Assembly: GCA_002404865.1 (NCBI GenBank)
Contig: DHKP01000001.1
Coordinates: forward strand, 1 to 12,305
Source of the DNA: Caryophanales bacterium UBA4691
GTDB lineage: Bacteria; Bacillota_I; Bacilli_A; RFN20; CAG-826
Length of the DNA: 12,305 bases
Direction: 5' to 3'
Each line of letters starts with the position of its first letter. The stretch's first letter is position 1. Positions 1-6,686 of this stretch are shown here, in pieces. The notes below the pieces were generated by a model. It was not told the origin of the DNA, searched no databases, and worked only from the letters and a program-made list of their open reading frames with translations. Both the position numbers and the translations under genes were made by a program.

Positions 1-9
1 ACAAATTAC

Positions 10-50
10 GTCATAGTGACAGAAAATCCTTCTTGCGTCATCTTAATGAC
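10..50. repeat. Two small palindromes upstream of the ezrA promoter
   Basis: Two related palindromes are visible: GTCA-TAG-TGAC at 10-20 and GTCAT-CTTA-ATGAC at 37-50. They share the half-site GTCA/TGAC and sit 8-48 bp upstream of the -35 box. Neither is followed by a T-run, so they do not look like terminators. They may be operator half-sites for a DNA-binding protein, or leftovers from the end of an upstream gene outside the window. The protein that would bind is unknown. Confidence 0.35.
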
Positions 51-57
51 AATTTGC

Positions 58-85
58 TTTGACCTTCCTCTTTCTGTGGTATGAT
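58..85 (+). promoter_or_regulatory. Sigma-A-type promoter of the ezrA operon, extended -10
   Basis: A -35 TTTGAC at 58-63 (TTGACC one base later) is followed after 16 nt by the -10 TATGAT at 80-85. The -10 is preceded by TGG at 77-79, which makes it an extended -10. The expected start of transcription is near 91-93, leaving a short leader with AGAAGGAA at 90-97 as the ribosome binding site for ATG at 107. Confidence 0.65.
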
Positions 86-106
86 TTCAAGAAGGAATTT
101 TGAATT

Positions 107-1810
107 ATGAATTTAGGTGGAATTATTGCAATAGCAGCGATAGGAACGGCGTTAATCGTTGGCGTGCTTTTAATTTTTTATTTTACGGTTTTCCAAAACA
201 TGAAATTAAAAAAATTTGTACGGAATTGTCAAAGCCGTTTTGAAAAAAGTCATGCGATGTTATTTGGGCAAGATTCCCAATACATCAAGCGCTTAGAGAC
301 AATTTCTTCCATGAATTTAACCTATGTTCAAGATTATTCGGAATGGAATAGAAAATTCAAAGACATTCGTGATGTCCTAGATGCGAACGCACAAGCGAAC
401 ATCAATTCCATGCAAGATTTAATCGTGGAAAAGAGATTCGCCGATTTGAAGGCGGCTATTCCGACTTGCAAAAAAAGCGTCGATGATTACGAGAAAGCGG
501 TGGATGATTTGGATCGTTCCTTACGCCATAAATTTCAAGATGAAGAAACATGCCGCCAGCTCGCTTGCGAACAAAGAGAGCGCTTCCGCAAAGTGAAACA
601 AGAATATTACGCTAAACAAGCGGATTTGTCTTTGGTTAGTTCTTCTTTTGAAGCTATTTTTCACAAAATCGATTCTTTGCTCATAAATGTCGATACCGAT
701 ATTGAAAATGCGCAATATATTGATGCCAAAACAATCCTCGCCAATAACATCGCTCCTATAACGGAATCTTTAGGACACATTTTGAAAAATCTTCCCAATA
801 TGTGTATAAGCGTCGTGACGATTTTGCCTGAAAAACTAATGCGCTTATCTCACCGATACGATGAGCTAATCAATGAAGGCTATCCGCTTCATCACATTTT
901 GGTGAAAGGCGATATCACCGCGATTGATGATCGCTTATCGAAAATTGCAGTTCGTATCCAGGGGCTCAATCTCAAAGGCATCGATAGCGCATTAGATGAT
1001 ATCACACATCAAATTGATGATTTCATGAAACAGTTCGATAAAGAAGTGACAGCCCGAAAATCATTTGAAAACGAATGTGATGACATCGTGAAAGAAGAAA
1101 CGGTCCTTGAATCAACATTTATAAATTTATGCCATGCTCTTCCTGCCCTAAAAAACATTTATTTATTGGGGGATATAGAACAAGGCCAAATTAATTCGAT
1201 TCAAGATTCAATCAATAAGGCTGGGGCTAGTAAACGCACTTTGGATAATTACATGAATAGCATGACCCATCAGCCTTATTCCATACTCGTTGAGAAAATG
1301 AACAATCTTCATGATCGTAACAAAGAAGCGTCTTCTGCAATTCAATCACTTCAAGATTCTCTTACTTCCTTAAAGACGGATAGCGAAAAAGCTAGAGAGG
1401 ATCTTTCAACTTACTATAAAGAACTAAAAAAATCTGAAATCATAGTGCGGAAAACGAATATCCCCGCAATTTCCTCTCGCTTTCAAAGTGATTTTCTTTC
1501 CCTTCATGAAACCGTTGATGCGCTCCACGAGGTTTTGTTTGTAACGCCAATTGATGTAAAAAAGGTTCGCGAACTTCACGCTACACTTAAAAAGCTCGGC
1601 GATAAAACTTTTGCCGGTGTAACTAAGGCAACTTCTGATTTGGCGATTGCTGAAAAAGAAATCGTGAAGGCAAATCGTAAACGTAAGATGAACGGGGAAA
1701 TCAATTCCCTTCTTTCCCAAGCTGAAGGACTATTATTGAGCGGAGATTTTAGACAAGCCTACGAAACTACGCTCAGCGCTGAACGAGTCATGAAGGATTT
1801 CAATGAATGA
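107..1810 (+). CDS. ezrA: Septation ring formation regulator EzrA
   Basis: EzrA is a membrane-anchored cytoplasmic protein of Bacillota that binds FtsZ, prevents Z-rings at wrong sites and helps link division with wall synthesis. Seen here: 567 aa, close to the usual length of about 560-570; one N-terminal membrane helix at about residues 4-28 with almost nothing outside; then a long charged helical region with repeated coiled-coil segments typical of the spectrin-like arc. Family signatures include the LP-x-LP-E-K-L region followed by YDELINEGYPL near residues 245-260, and the C-terminal ANR-KR (about 522-526), equivalent to the QNR patch, followed by FRQAY. The start at ATG 107 has AGAAGGAA nine bases upstream. 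The stop overlaps the start of the desulfurase gene (ATGA, 1807-1810). Adjacent desulfurase and thiI genes match the known Bacillus order. Confidence 0.93.
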   Translation: MNLGGIIAIAAIGTALIVGVLLIFYFTVFQNMKLKKFVRNCQSRFEKSHAMLFGQDSQYIKRLETISSMNLTYVQDYSEWNRKFKDIRDVLDANAQANINSMQDLIVEKRFADLKAAIPTCKKSVDDYEKAVDDLDRSLRHKFQDEETCRQLACEQRERFRKVKQEYYAKQADLSLVSSSFEAIFHKIDSLLINVDTDIENAQYIDAKTILANNIAPITESLGHILKNLPNMCISVVTILPEKLMRLSHRYDELINEGYPLHHILVKGDITAIDDRLSKIAVRIQGLNLKGIDSALDDITHQIDDFMKQFDKEVTARKSFENECDDIVKEETVLESTFINLCHALPALKNIYLLGDIEQGQINSIQDSINKAGASKRTLDNYMNSMTHQPYSILVEKMNNLHDRNKEASSAIQSLQDSLTSLKTDSEKAREDLSTYYKELKKSEIIVRKTNIPAISSRFQSDFLSLHETVDALHEVLFVTPIDVKKVRELHATLKKLGDKTFAGVTKATSDLAIAEKEIVKANRKRKMNGEINSLLSQAEGLLLSGDFRQAYETTLSAERVMKDFNE

Positions 1811-2952
1811 TTTATTTTGATAATGCCGCGACGACTAAGCCTTATCCTGAGGTTGTCGATTCTTTTAGCAAGGTTAGCTTAGAGCTATTTGGAAATAGTG
1901 AATCAAATCACGCGATTGGCTTGAAAGCCTCGCGAGCTTTAGAAGAGTCACGGACTTCTATTTTAAAAGCGCTTAAAGTCGAGAAAACGCATTCTTTGAT
2001 TTTTACAAGCGGGGCAACAGAAGCAAATAATCTAGCTTTGAAAGGAACGGCGATCCGTTACAAAAATAGAGGAAAGCGCATTTTGGTTTCCCCCGTTGAA
2101 CATCCTAGTGTTTATAAGCCATTAGAAGAGCTCGCTACTCTTTTTGGCTTTGAAGTGATAAAGCTACCGATTGACTCATTTGGAAGAGTCAATTTGGATT
2201 CTCTTATTTCTTATATGGATAACCGAACAATTTTAGTCAGCGTTATGGCTGTAAATAACGAAATAGGCTCTCAAAACGACATCGCTTCAATCGCAACAAT
2301 TCTTCATAAATTCCCTAAATGTTTTTTTCATGTTGATGCTACGCAAGCCATGGGGAAGGTCGATTTGCCTTATGAAAAAATTGATTTATTGTCTTTTTCC
2401 TCGCATAAGTTCGGTGGATTGAAAGGAAATGGTGGACTCCTTTATAAAAAAACTATGCAGTTTGAGCCTATATTAGCCGGTGGCGAACAAGAAAACGGGT
2501 TTCGTGCTGGGACAACGAATGTTGCAGGCGATGTTTCTACCGCAAAAGCACTAGAAATTTCTTTATCAAATCGCCTTGCTAATTATAATAATGCCAAAGA
2601 GATTTATGACTATTTACGGGGGTATTTTCTTTCCGATCCTATTCAATATCGAATTCATAGTGATGAAGTGAGCGATAAACAAACCCCATATGTTTTGAAT
2701 GTTGGTTTTTTAAAGAAGAAAGCTTCTGTCATTGTTGAAGCTTTATCCAACCGCGATGTTTATGTTTCTAGCGTTTCCGCTTGCTCAAGCAAAGAAGCCC
2801 ACGCTTCTAATGTTTTGCTTGCCTGCGGTTATTCTTTAGAAGAAGCGAGCAATAGCGTTCGTATATCCTTTTCTAGCGCGAATACCTTAATGGAAGCTAA
2901 ACAATTCGTGTCTATTTTAAAAGAAATCATGAAGGAGGTTATTGACCGATGA
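1807..2952 (+). CDS. Cysteine desulfurase (NifS/IscS family, NifZ-like partner of ThiI)
   Basis: This PLP enzyme converts L-cysteine to L-alanine and carries the sulfur as an enzyme persulfide. Seen: 381 aa; N-terminal YFDNAATT; SGATEANN at 68-75; stacking His99 in EHPS; HVDATQ at 175-180 with Asp177 for the PLP ring nitrogen; PLP Lys201 in SSHKFGG; and the catalytic cysteine Cys326 in SACSS. All key residues are present, so it should be active. The ATG overlaps the ezrA stop (ATGA), and AAGGA at 1793-1797 lies inside ezrA, so translation is probably coupled. It also overlaps thiI by ATGA. In B. subtilis the equivalent gene, NifZ, is a dedicated sulfur donor to ThiI, and the position here implies the same job. 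A general Fe-S cluster role cannot be excluded. Confidence 0.93.
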   Translation: MIYFDNAATTKPYPEVVDSFSKVSLELFGNSESNHAIGLKASRALEESRTSILKALKVEKTHSLIFTSGATEANNLALKGTAIRYKNRGKRILVSPVEHPSVYKPLEELATLFGFEVIKLPIDSFGRVNLDSLISYMDNRTILVSVMAVNNEIGSQNDIASIATILHKFPKCFFHVDATQAMGKVDLPYEKIDLLSFSSHKFGGLKGNGGLLYKKTMQFEPILAGGEQENGFRAGTTNVAGDVSTAKALEISLSNRLANYNNAKEIYDYLRGYFLSDPIQYRIHSDEVSDKQTPYVLNVGFLKKKASVIVEALSNRDVYVSSVSACSSKEAHASNVLLACGYSLEEASNSVRISFSSANTLMEAKQFVSILKEIMKEVIDR

Positions 2953-4133
2953 AATGCGACATGATTATGGTTCACTATGGAGAATTAGGAACCAAAGGGG
3001 AAAATCGAAAATTGTTCATCCGCCAACTGAATCACAATATTAAAGATGCTCTTTCTTCTTTTTCTGGCGTGAGTATTTCTAGCGATCACGACCATACATA
3101 TATTACTTTGACCGAAAATAACGAAAACGATATTCTCCTCCGCCTTCAGGATATTAGCGGTATTCAACGCTTGTCGACGGTCTATAAATCGAAGAAAGAA
3201 ATCGAGGCTATTTGCGAGGCTTCTTTGCAAATTCTCCGTAAAGAAGAAGGGAAGACATTCAAAGTTGAAGCAAAACGCGCGGATAAAACTTACCCTCTTG
3301 ATAGCTATGGAATCGCTAGAGAAGTTGGTGGCTATATTTTAGACCGCACTGATTTAAGCGTCGATGTGCATCATCCCGATATTCGCCTAAGCGTGGATTT
3401 AAGGAGGGATGCCGCTTATTGCAGCGCCCATTCTTATCCTGGCGCCGGCGGTTATCCTCTTGGAATGAACGGAAAAGTGATGATGCTACTATCGGGAGGA
3501 ATCGATTCTCCTGTCGCCTCTTACCTATTATTAAGAAGAGGGATTCGTCTAGAATGCATTCATTTTGCCGCTCCGCCCTATACTTCTAGCGCGGTACTTA
3601 CTAAGCTTGAAGACATTATTAAAGCACTTTCTATCTATCAAAAAGAAATCAAACTAAGCATCATCCCCTTTACAAAATTGCAAGAAGCGATTTACGCAAA
3701 CGTGGATGAGCCGTATTGCATTACCATTATGCGCCGCATGATGATGCGCATCGCTATTTCTTTGGCGAAAAACAATCATTGTTTAGGAATAGCGACAGGG
3801 GAATCCATAGGACAAGTCGCTAGCCAGACTTTAGATTCCATGATTGCGATCAATGACGTGACCAATTACCCAATTATCCGCCCCTTAGCGACAAGCGATA
3901 AGATTGATATCATTAATATCGCAAAGCGAATTGGAACTTATGATATATCGATTCGTTCTTATGAAGATTGCTGTACGATTTTTGCTCCAAAAAAGCCTAA
4001 GACAAAGCCGAAGGTTGATGAATGCATCGCCTATGAAAAGAAATGGGATTATGAAAGCATGATTGAAGACTGCTTAAAAAATGTCACCCAAGCGCTTTAC
4101 GTTAATGGCGTGAAAAAGGACTTCTCCAAATAG
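2949..4133 (+). CDS. thiI: tRNA 4-thiouridine synthetase ThiI (short form, no rhodanese domain)
   Basis: ThiI adenylates U8 of tRNA and inserts sulfur to make 4-thiouridine, a near-UV sensor base; in many bacteria it also supplies sulfur for the thiamine thiazole. Seen: 394 aa; N-terminal ferredoxin-like part with GELGTKGENR (residues 11-20); THUMP domain at about 60-165; PP-loop SGGIDSP at 182-188; and the family tail EDCCTIFAPKKPKTKP at 339-354. The protein ends where the E. coli enzyme continues into a rhodanese domain, so this is the short Bacillus form, which must take sulfur from a partner desulfurase, here the gene just upstream. ATG 2949 overlaps the upstream stop and has a strong AAGGAGG at 2932-2938. 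It is the last gene of the operon, and its stop lies within the terminator hairpin. Confidence 0.95.
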   Translation: MKCDMIMVHYGELGTKGENRKLFIRQLNHNIKDALSSFSGVSISSDHDHTYITLTENNENDILLRLQDISGIQRLSTVYKSKKEIEAICEASLQILRKEEGKTFKVEAKRADKTYPLDSYGIAREVGGYILDRTDLSVDVHHPDIRLSVDLRRDAAYCSAHSYPGAGGYPLGMNGKVMMLLSGGIDSPVASYLLLRRGIRLECIHFAAPPYTSSAVLTKLEDIIKALSIYQKEIKLSIIPFTKLQEAIYANVDEPYCITIMRRMMMRIAISLAKNNHCLGIATGESIGQVASQTLDSMIAINDVTNYPIIRPLATSDKIDIINIAKRIGTYDISIRSYEDCCTIFAPKKPKTKPKVDECIAYEKKWDYESMIEDCLKNVTQALYVNGVKKDFSK

Positions 4134-4146
4134 GAAGCCCTTTTTT
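4113..4146 (+). terminator. Intrinsic terminator of the ezrA-desulfurase-thiI operon
   Basis: The stem AAAAAGG-A-CTTC (4113-4124) pairs with GAAG-C-CCTTTTT (4134-4145), with one A-C mismatch and a 9-nt loop. A run of six T follows the CCC. The 5' arm is made of the last thiI codons and the loop contains the TAG stop, so the terminator overlaps the gene end. Confidence 0.8.
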
Positions 4147-4167
4147 GTTATTAAATAGGTATGGATG

Positions 4168-4205
4168 CGAATTTTTCTTTTCTATTGTGGCGGTATAGAA
4201 ATCGC
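4168..4205. repeat. Imperfect hairpin in the convergent spacer
   Basis: Between the two facing terminators, TTTCTAT (4179-4185) and ATAGAAA (4195-4201) form a perfect 7-bp inverted repeat with a 9-nt loop. GCGA (4168-4171) and TCGC (4202-4205) can close it further. No T-run follows on either strand, so it is not an obvious terminator. The rest of 4147-4211 holds nothing I can identify. Confidence 0.3.
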
Positions 4206-4211
4206 TTCACC

Positions 4212-4238
4212 AAATAAAAAGCCCGCGAGAAGCGGGCT
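4212..4238 (-). terminator. Intrinsic terminator of the infC-rpmI-rplT operon
   Basis: A perfect 7-bp stem AGCCCGC (4220-4226) / GCGGGCT (4232-4238) with a 5-nt loop lies 16 bases after the rplT stop. On the minus strand it is followed by TTTTTATTT, the classic shape of a Rho-independent terminator. Confidence 0.9.
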
Positions 4239-4254
4239 AATTAGATAAGTAAGC

Positions 4255-4608
4255 TTATTTTGCGGCTTTTTTAGCGCTTTCAACGAGTTTGCTGAATCCG
4301 GCAGGATCATTGATGGCGAGTTCAGAAAGCATCTTGCGGTTGATATTGATGCCACCTTTCTTTAAGCCATCCATGAAGCGGGAATAGCTGATTTCATTAT
4401 TACGGCAAGCGGCATTGATACGTTTGATCCAAAGCTTACGGAAATCACGTTTGATTTCTCTACGGGAAACGTAGCTATAACGAAGACTGTGGAGGACTTG
4501 TTCTTTGGCGGTCTTGAAAAGCAAATGCTTGCTTCCGAAATAGCCTTCGGCACGATTTAAAATCTTTTTGCGACGTGCTCTAGTCGCGACACTACCCTTA
4601 ACTCTCAT
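4255..4608 (-). CDS. rplT: 50S ribosomal protein L20
   Basis: L20 binds 23S rRNA early in large-subunit assembly and in Bacillota also represses its own operon through the infC leader. Seen: 117 aa, the usual length, very basic N-terminal extension (RVKGSVATRARRKKIL), then GYFGSKH, KRDFRKLWI-RINAA and NRKMLSELAINDPAGF, which are the conserved L20 blocks. The start is MRVKG rather than the common MARVKG, so the second-position Ala is absent. The gene is preceded by AGGAGG with 7 nt spacing and lies 15 bases after the rpmI stop. It is the last gene of infC-rpmI-rplT and is followed directly by a terminator. Confidence 0.97.
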   Translation of the reverse strand: MRVKGSVATRARRKKILNRAEGYFGSKHLLFKTAKEQVLHSLRYSYVSRREIKRDFRKLWIKRINAACRNNEISYSRFMDGLKKGGININRKMLSELAINDPAGFSKLVESAKKAAK

Positions 4609-4623
4609 TGTCTTTCCTCCTCG

Positions 4624-4827
4624 TTATTTCACCTTATAGTTGATCATGTCACGAATACGTGGCATGTCGACTGGATTCACATAAGTCGCAACGGCTAAGT
4701 GTTTTCTTTGTTTGCGAGATTTTCGCGGGGCTAAATGGCCCATATAAGCGTGTTTTCTTTTGATTTTACCAGTTCCGGTGACTTTGATACGCTTCATCAA
4801 AGCTCTGTTACTTTTCATCTTCGGCAT
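4624..4827 (-). CDS. rpmI: 50S ribosomal protein L35
   Basis: This small basic protein of the large ribosomal subunit has 67 aa, against a usual length of about 64-66. The diagnostic N-terminus MPKMKSNRALMKR, the T-GTGKIKR block, the GHLAPRKSRKQRKHL block and a C-terminal run ending near MPRIRDMI identify L35. Its SD, AGGAGG at 4836-4841, overlaps the infC stop codon TAG (4840-4842), so ribosomes finishing IF3 are placed to start L35. The gene order infC-rpmI-rplT is nearly universal in bacteria. Confidence 0.97.
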   Translation of the reverse strand: MPKMKSNRALMKRIKVTGTGKIKRKHAYMGHLAPRKSRKQRKHLAVATYVNPVDMPRIRDMINYKVK

Positions 4828-4839
4828 AAGAATTTCCTC

Positions 4840-5388
4840 CTATTTCTTCTTAAGTGGTGCCAAAATCGAGTTATACCATTTTCCTTCCCAATACGGGGCC
4901 TTATCGATGGTACTCACGTCGACGAGTTGGTCAACAAACCGTTTCATAACATCTTCTCCGACTTCCTTATGCGTCATTTGACGTCCGCGGAAGACGACGC
5001 AGACCTGGACTTTATCGCCGCTTTCCAAGAACTTATGCGCTTGGCGGGCTTTAGTATCAAGGTCATGAGCACCGATTTGTGGTGTGAGTTGGATTTGCTT
5101 CATTTCCGTCTTTTGTTGATTCTTTCTTGCCTCTTTAGCCGCTTTTTCTTTTTCGTAGCGAAGCTTGCCATAGTTGCAGATTTTGCAGACGGGGGGATTG
5201 GCATTAGGGGCAACGCAATATAAGTCAAGGTCATAGCGCATCGCGAGCTCGTTCGCGGCTCTAGATGACATCCTTCCCATTTGCTCGCCATTAGGACCAA
5301 TCACGAGAACTTCCGGATAACGGATATGTTCATTGATGGGGTCGAAGCGTTTTTCAGGGCGTCGATTGTTCGAATTGAAGTATGCGAT
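4840..5388 (-). CDS. infC: Translation initiation factor IF-3, probable AUC start
   Basis: IF3 binds the 30S subunit, keeps it apart from 50S and checks start codon and initiator tRNA pairing. Seen: N-domain beginning near PINEHIRYPEVLVIGPNGEQ; the YDLDLYCVAPNANPPVCKICNYGK block; a Lys/Glu-rich linker; and the C-domain with HDLDTKARQAHKFLESGDKVQV and FRGRQMTHKE. The start is chosen as ATC at 5386-5388 because a perfect AGGAGG (5397-5402) lies 8 nt upstream. It gives 182 aa, in the normal range. The only upstream in-frame ATG (5443-5445) would add 19 residues and has only a weak AAGG. A rare start codon on infC is well known (AUU in E. coli) and lets IF3 repress its own synthesis. If ATG is used, the gene is 4840-5445 and 201 aa. 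Confidence 0.93.
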   Translation of the reverse strand: MAYFNSNNRRPEKRFDPINEHIRYPEVLVIGPNGEQMGRMSSRAANELAMRYDLDLYCVAPNANPPVCKICNYGKLRYEKEKAAKEARKNQQKTEMKQIQLTPQIGAHDLDTKARQAHKFLESGDKVQVCVVFRGRQMTHKEVGEDVMKRFVDQLVDVSTIDKAPYWEGKWYNSILAPLKKK

Positions 5389-5402
5389 AGTTTGTTCCTC
5401 CT
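5386..5402 (-). promoter_or_regulatory. Ribosome binding site setting the rare AUC start of infC
   Basis: On the minus strand AGGAGG (5402-5397) is followed by the 8-nt spacer AACAAACT and then ATC (5388-5386), in frame with IF3. This full-length SD at ideal spacing would otherwise lie uselessly inside the coding region of a form starting at ATG 5445. It is therefore strong evidence for initiation at AUC. Confidence 0.7.
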
Positions 5403-5475
5403 CAGGAAATAAAATAGAGTGGGCATTCGTTCCACTCCATATCATGATTCGCCTTTTTTATTAGGGTAGCCATGA

Positions 5476-5576
5476 GCCAACTTCTGTCTAGAAATCTGGC
5501 GAGTTTTGCGAACTGCTTTCTACTTTATCGACGCAGTTATTATCCTCTTTTCTATTGAAACTGCAAGAAGGAGAGG
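5476..5576 (-). ncRNA. Structured infC leader, candidate L20-responsive element
   Basis: The roughly 200-nt leader before infC is rich in pairable segments (minus strand). CCTCT (5576-5572) can pair with AGAGG (5548-5544). GCAGTT (5564-5559) can pair with AACTGC (5538-5533). Their interleaved order would give a pseudoknot. A second GCAGTT (5516-5511) competes for the same AACTGC. A separate 10-bp hairpin, GCCAG-A-TTTCT / AGAAGTTGGC (5500-5476), has an AGAC loop and one bulge. Bacillus infC operons are known to be controlled by L20 binding to the leader RNA. Position and complexity suggest the same here, but I cannot match the family consensus by eye and see no clear terminator in the leader. 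Confidence 0.5.
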
Positions 5577-5591
5577 CTTTTTTCTCGTCTT

Positions 5592-5621
5592 TTAGAAGCA
5601 AATTAAGTTAAATCGCCACAA
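5592..5621 (-). promoter_or_regulatory. Possible infC operon promoter
   Basis: On the minus strand a weak -35 TTGTGG (5621-5616) and a -10 TTCTAA (5597-5592) are separated by 18 nt. TGC directly before the -10 makes it an extended form. This would start transcription near 5585 and yield a leader of about 200 nt. The match is modest and other starts are possible. Confidence 0.35.
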
Positions 5622-5625
5622 AAAC

Positions 5626-5655
5626 TTGTTTTTTGTCCCCATCTCCTCTTATATT
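5626..5655 (+). promoter_or_regulatory. Promoter of the alkyltransferase-like gene, divergent from infC
   Basis: A -35 TTGTTT (5626-5631), an 18-nt spacer and a -10 TATATT (5650-5655) precede the gene. GGAG at 5664-5667 is the ribosome binding site, 6 nt before ATG 5674. The -35 overlaps the start of the infC promoter candidate on the other strand, so the two transcription units may share control. Confidence 0.5.
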
Positions 5656-5673
5656 TAATACACGGAGTGTAAC

Positions 5674-6195
5674 ATGATTGACAACCCAGTTGTTCGTTAT
5701 GGTGTCTACGATACTGCGATTGGCGATGTGACGCTTGTCGCGAAAGGGCGAAAGATTATGCGCCTATTTTTTGGTGCTGTTGATCCTTCTAACGCTAAAA
5801 ATGAAGAAAATTCCGCACTTTACGACGCGATTATCGAACTAAATCAATATGGATACGGGCAAAGAAAATCCTTTGATTTATCGTTTAGCTATGATGAAAA
5901 TGACATCGATCGACTTGTTTACGAATATTGTCGCAGCATCCCTTATGGAAAGACGTCTACCTTACTCGCGATGAAGAAGGAGACAAAACTAAAAGAAGAA
6001 ACAATTTTAGCTTCATTAATAAAAAACCCATTGCCGATTTTTATTCCGACCCATCGTATCGTTTCTGAGGAAGGAGAAATGATCGCGTTCCCTCCTTCTT
6101 TGCGAGGAATAGCAGAAAAACTGCTTGCAATCGAAAGAGGAGAAGGGCGACGGATTTACGTTGAGGACGAAACGTCTTCCCTCGATCTGCTATAA
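5674..6195 (+). CDS. MGMT/Ada-fold alkyltransferase-like protein lacking the active-site Cys
   Basis: The C-terminal half matches the O6-alkylguanine-DNA alkyltransferase DNA-binding domain: YCRSIPYGKTSTLLAM (85-100) fits the family's IPYG-T-SYG helix-turn-helix entry, and NPLPIFIPTHRIV (118-130) fits NP-x-x-IPCHRV. The alkyl-accepting Cys is Thr126 (PTHR instead of PCHR), and the region of the Arg finger (RAVG) reads KLKEE. It therefore should not repair by suicide alkyl transfer. Alkyltransferase-like proteins with a replaced Cys (usually Trp) bind alkylated DNA and hand it to excision repair; that role is an inference here. The 173-aa length is normal. The N-terminal domain (about 1-70) is poorly conserved. 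The gene is the first of a small cluster with the hypothetical gene 18 nt downstream. A decayed or repurposed methyltransferase is the alternative. Confidence 0.75.
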   Translation: MIDNPVVRYGVYDTAIGDVTLVAKGRKIMRLFFGAVDPSNAKNEENSALYDAIIELNQYGYGQRKSFDLSFSYDENDIDRLVYEYCRSIPYGKTSTLLAMKKETKLKEETILASLIKNPLPIFIPTHRIVSEEGEMIAFPPSLRGIAEKLLAIERGEGRRIYVEDETSSLDLL

Positions 6196-6213
6196 AATTC
6201 AGAGGTATACACT

Positions 6214-6681
6214 ATGGAAGAGAACGATAGAATAGAAGTTATTGCCGAAAAGGTCGAAAGCAATAATGACAGCGAGAAAGAGAAGAATCCTGGCTTCTTT
6301 TCTCGTTTAAAGAAGAGTTTTAACGATACCATTTTGGAAAGTAACATCAGAAGTTCTTATGAAAAAGCCCATCGAAGCTTCGGCGTTTACACCATTCACG
6401 ACAATATCTTCGGAGGAACGGAGCGATATGGCGAGCTGAATGATGGATACCTATCATTTTTTGGCATAGACGAAATCGAAGAAAATAGCGTCATTATCGA
6501 TTCGATTGACAATAAGGCCTACTACGCGATGGGGAAAAACGAGAAAATCAAAGTTCAGGCGACTGTCGGCAATAACGTTTATGAACGTCCTGGTTATCGA
6601 ATCAAATTGAACCCCAATACGATTGAAGTAAGGGTCATCAAAGCGGATAAGAGGTATTTCCTTTATCCAGAGAAGAAATAA
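6214..6681 (+). CDS. Hypothetical protein, 155 aa
   Basis: I do not recognise this family. It has no signal peptide and no membrane helix, so it is probably cytoplasmic. The first 25 residues are acidic and charged (Glu, Asp, Lys, Asn). A short basic segment FFSRLKKSF (about 28-36) follows. The rest (about 55-155) alternates short hydrophobic stretches with Gly, Asn and Asp turns, which suggests a small mainly beta domain; the end IEVRVIKADKRYFLYPEKK is basic. The start is supported by AGAGG at 6201-6205, 8 nt before ATG. It lies 18 nt after the alkyltransferase-like gene and probably shares its transcript. It ends just before the broken acetyltransferase gene. Codon use looks like that of its neighbours. 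Confidence 0.75.
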   Translation: MEENDRIEVIAEKVESNNDSEKEKNPGFFSRLKKSFNDTILESNIRSSYEKAHRSFGVYTIHDNIFGGTERYGELNDGYLSFFGIDEIEENSVIIDSIDNKAYYAMGKNEKIKVQATVGNNVYERPGYRIKLNPNTIEVRVIKADKRYFLYPEKK

Positions 6682-6686
6682 GGATA

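Noticed and set aside
4255..4608. L20 lacking the usual Ala after the first Met
   Set aside because: This is a small N-terminal difference in a processed region; it is not evidence of altered function.
4735..5223. Long plus-strand open frame opposite rpmI and infC (162 codons)
   Set aside because: It lies antisense to two certain ribosomal/initiation genes, has no family resemblance and arises from their basic codon content.
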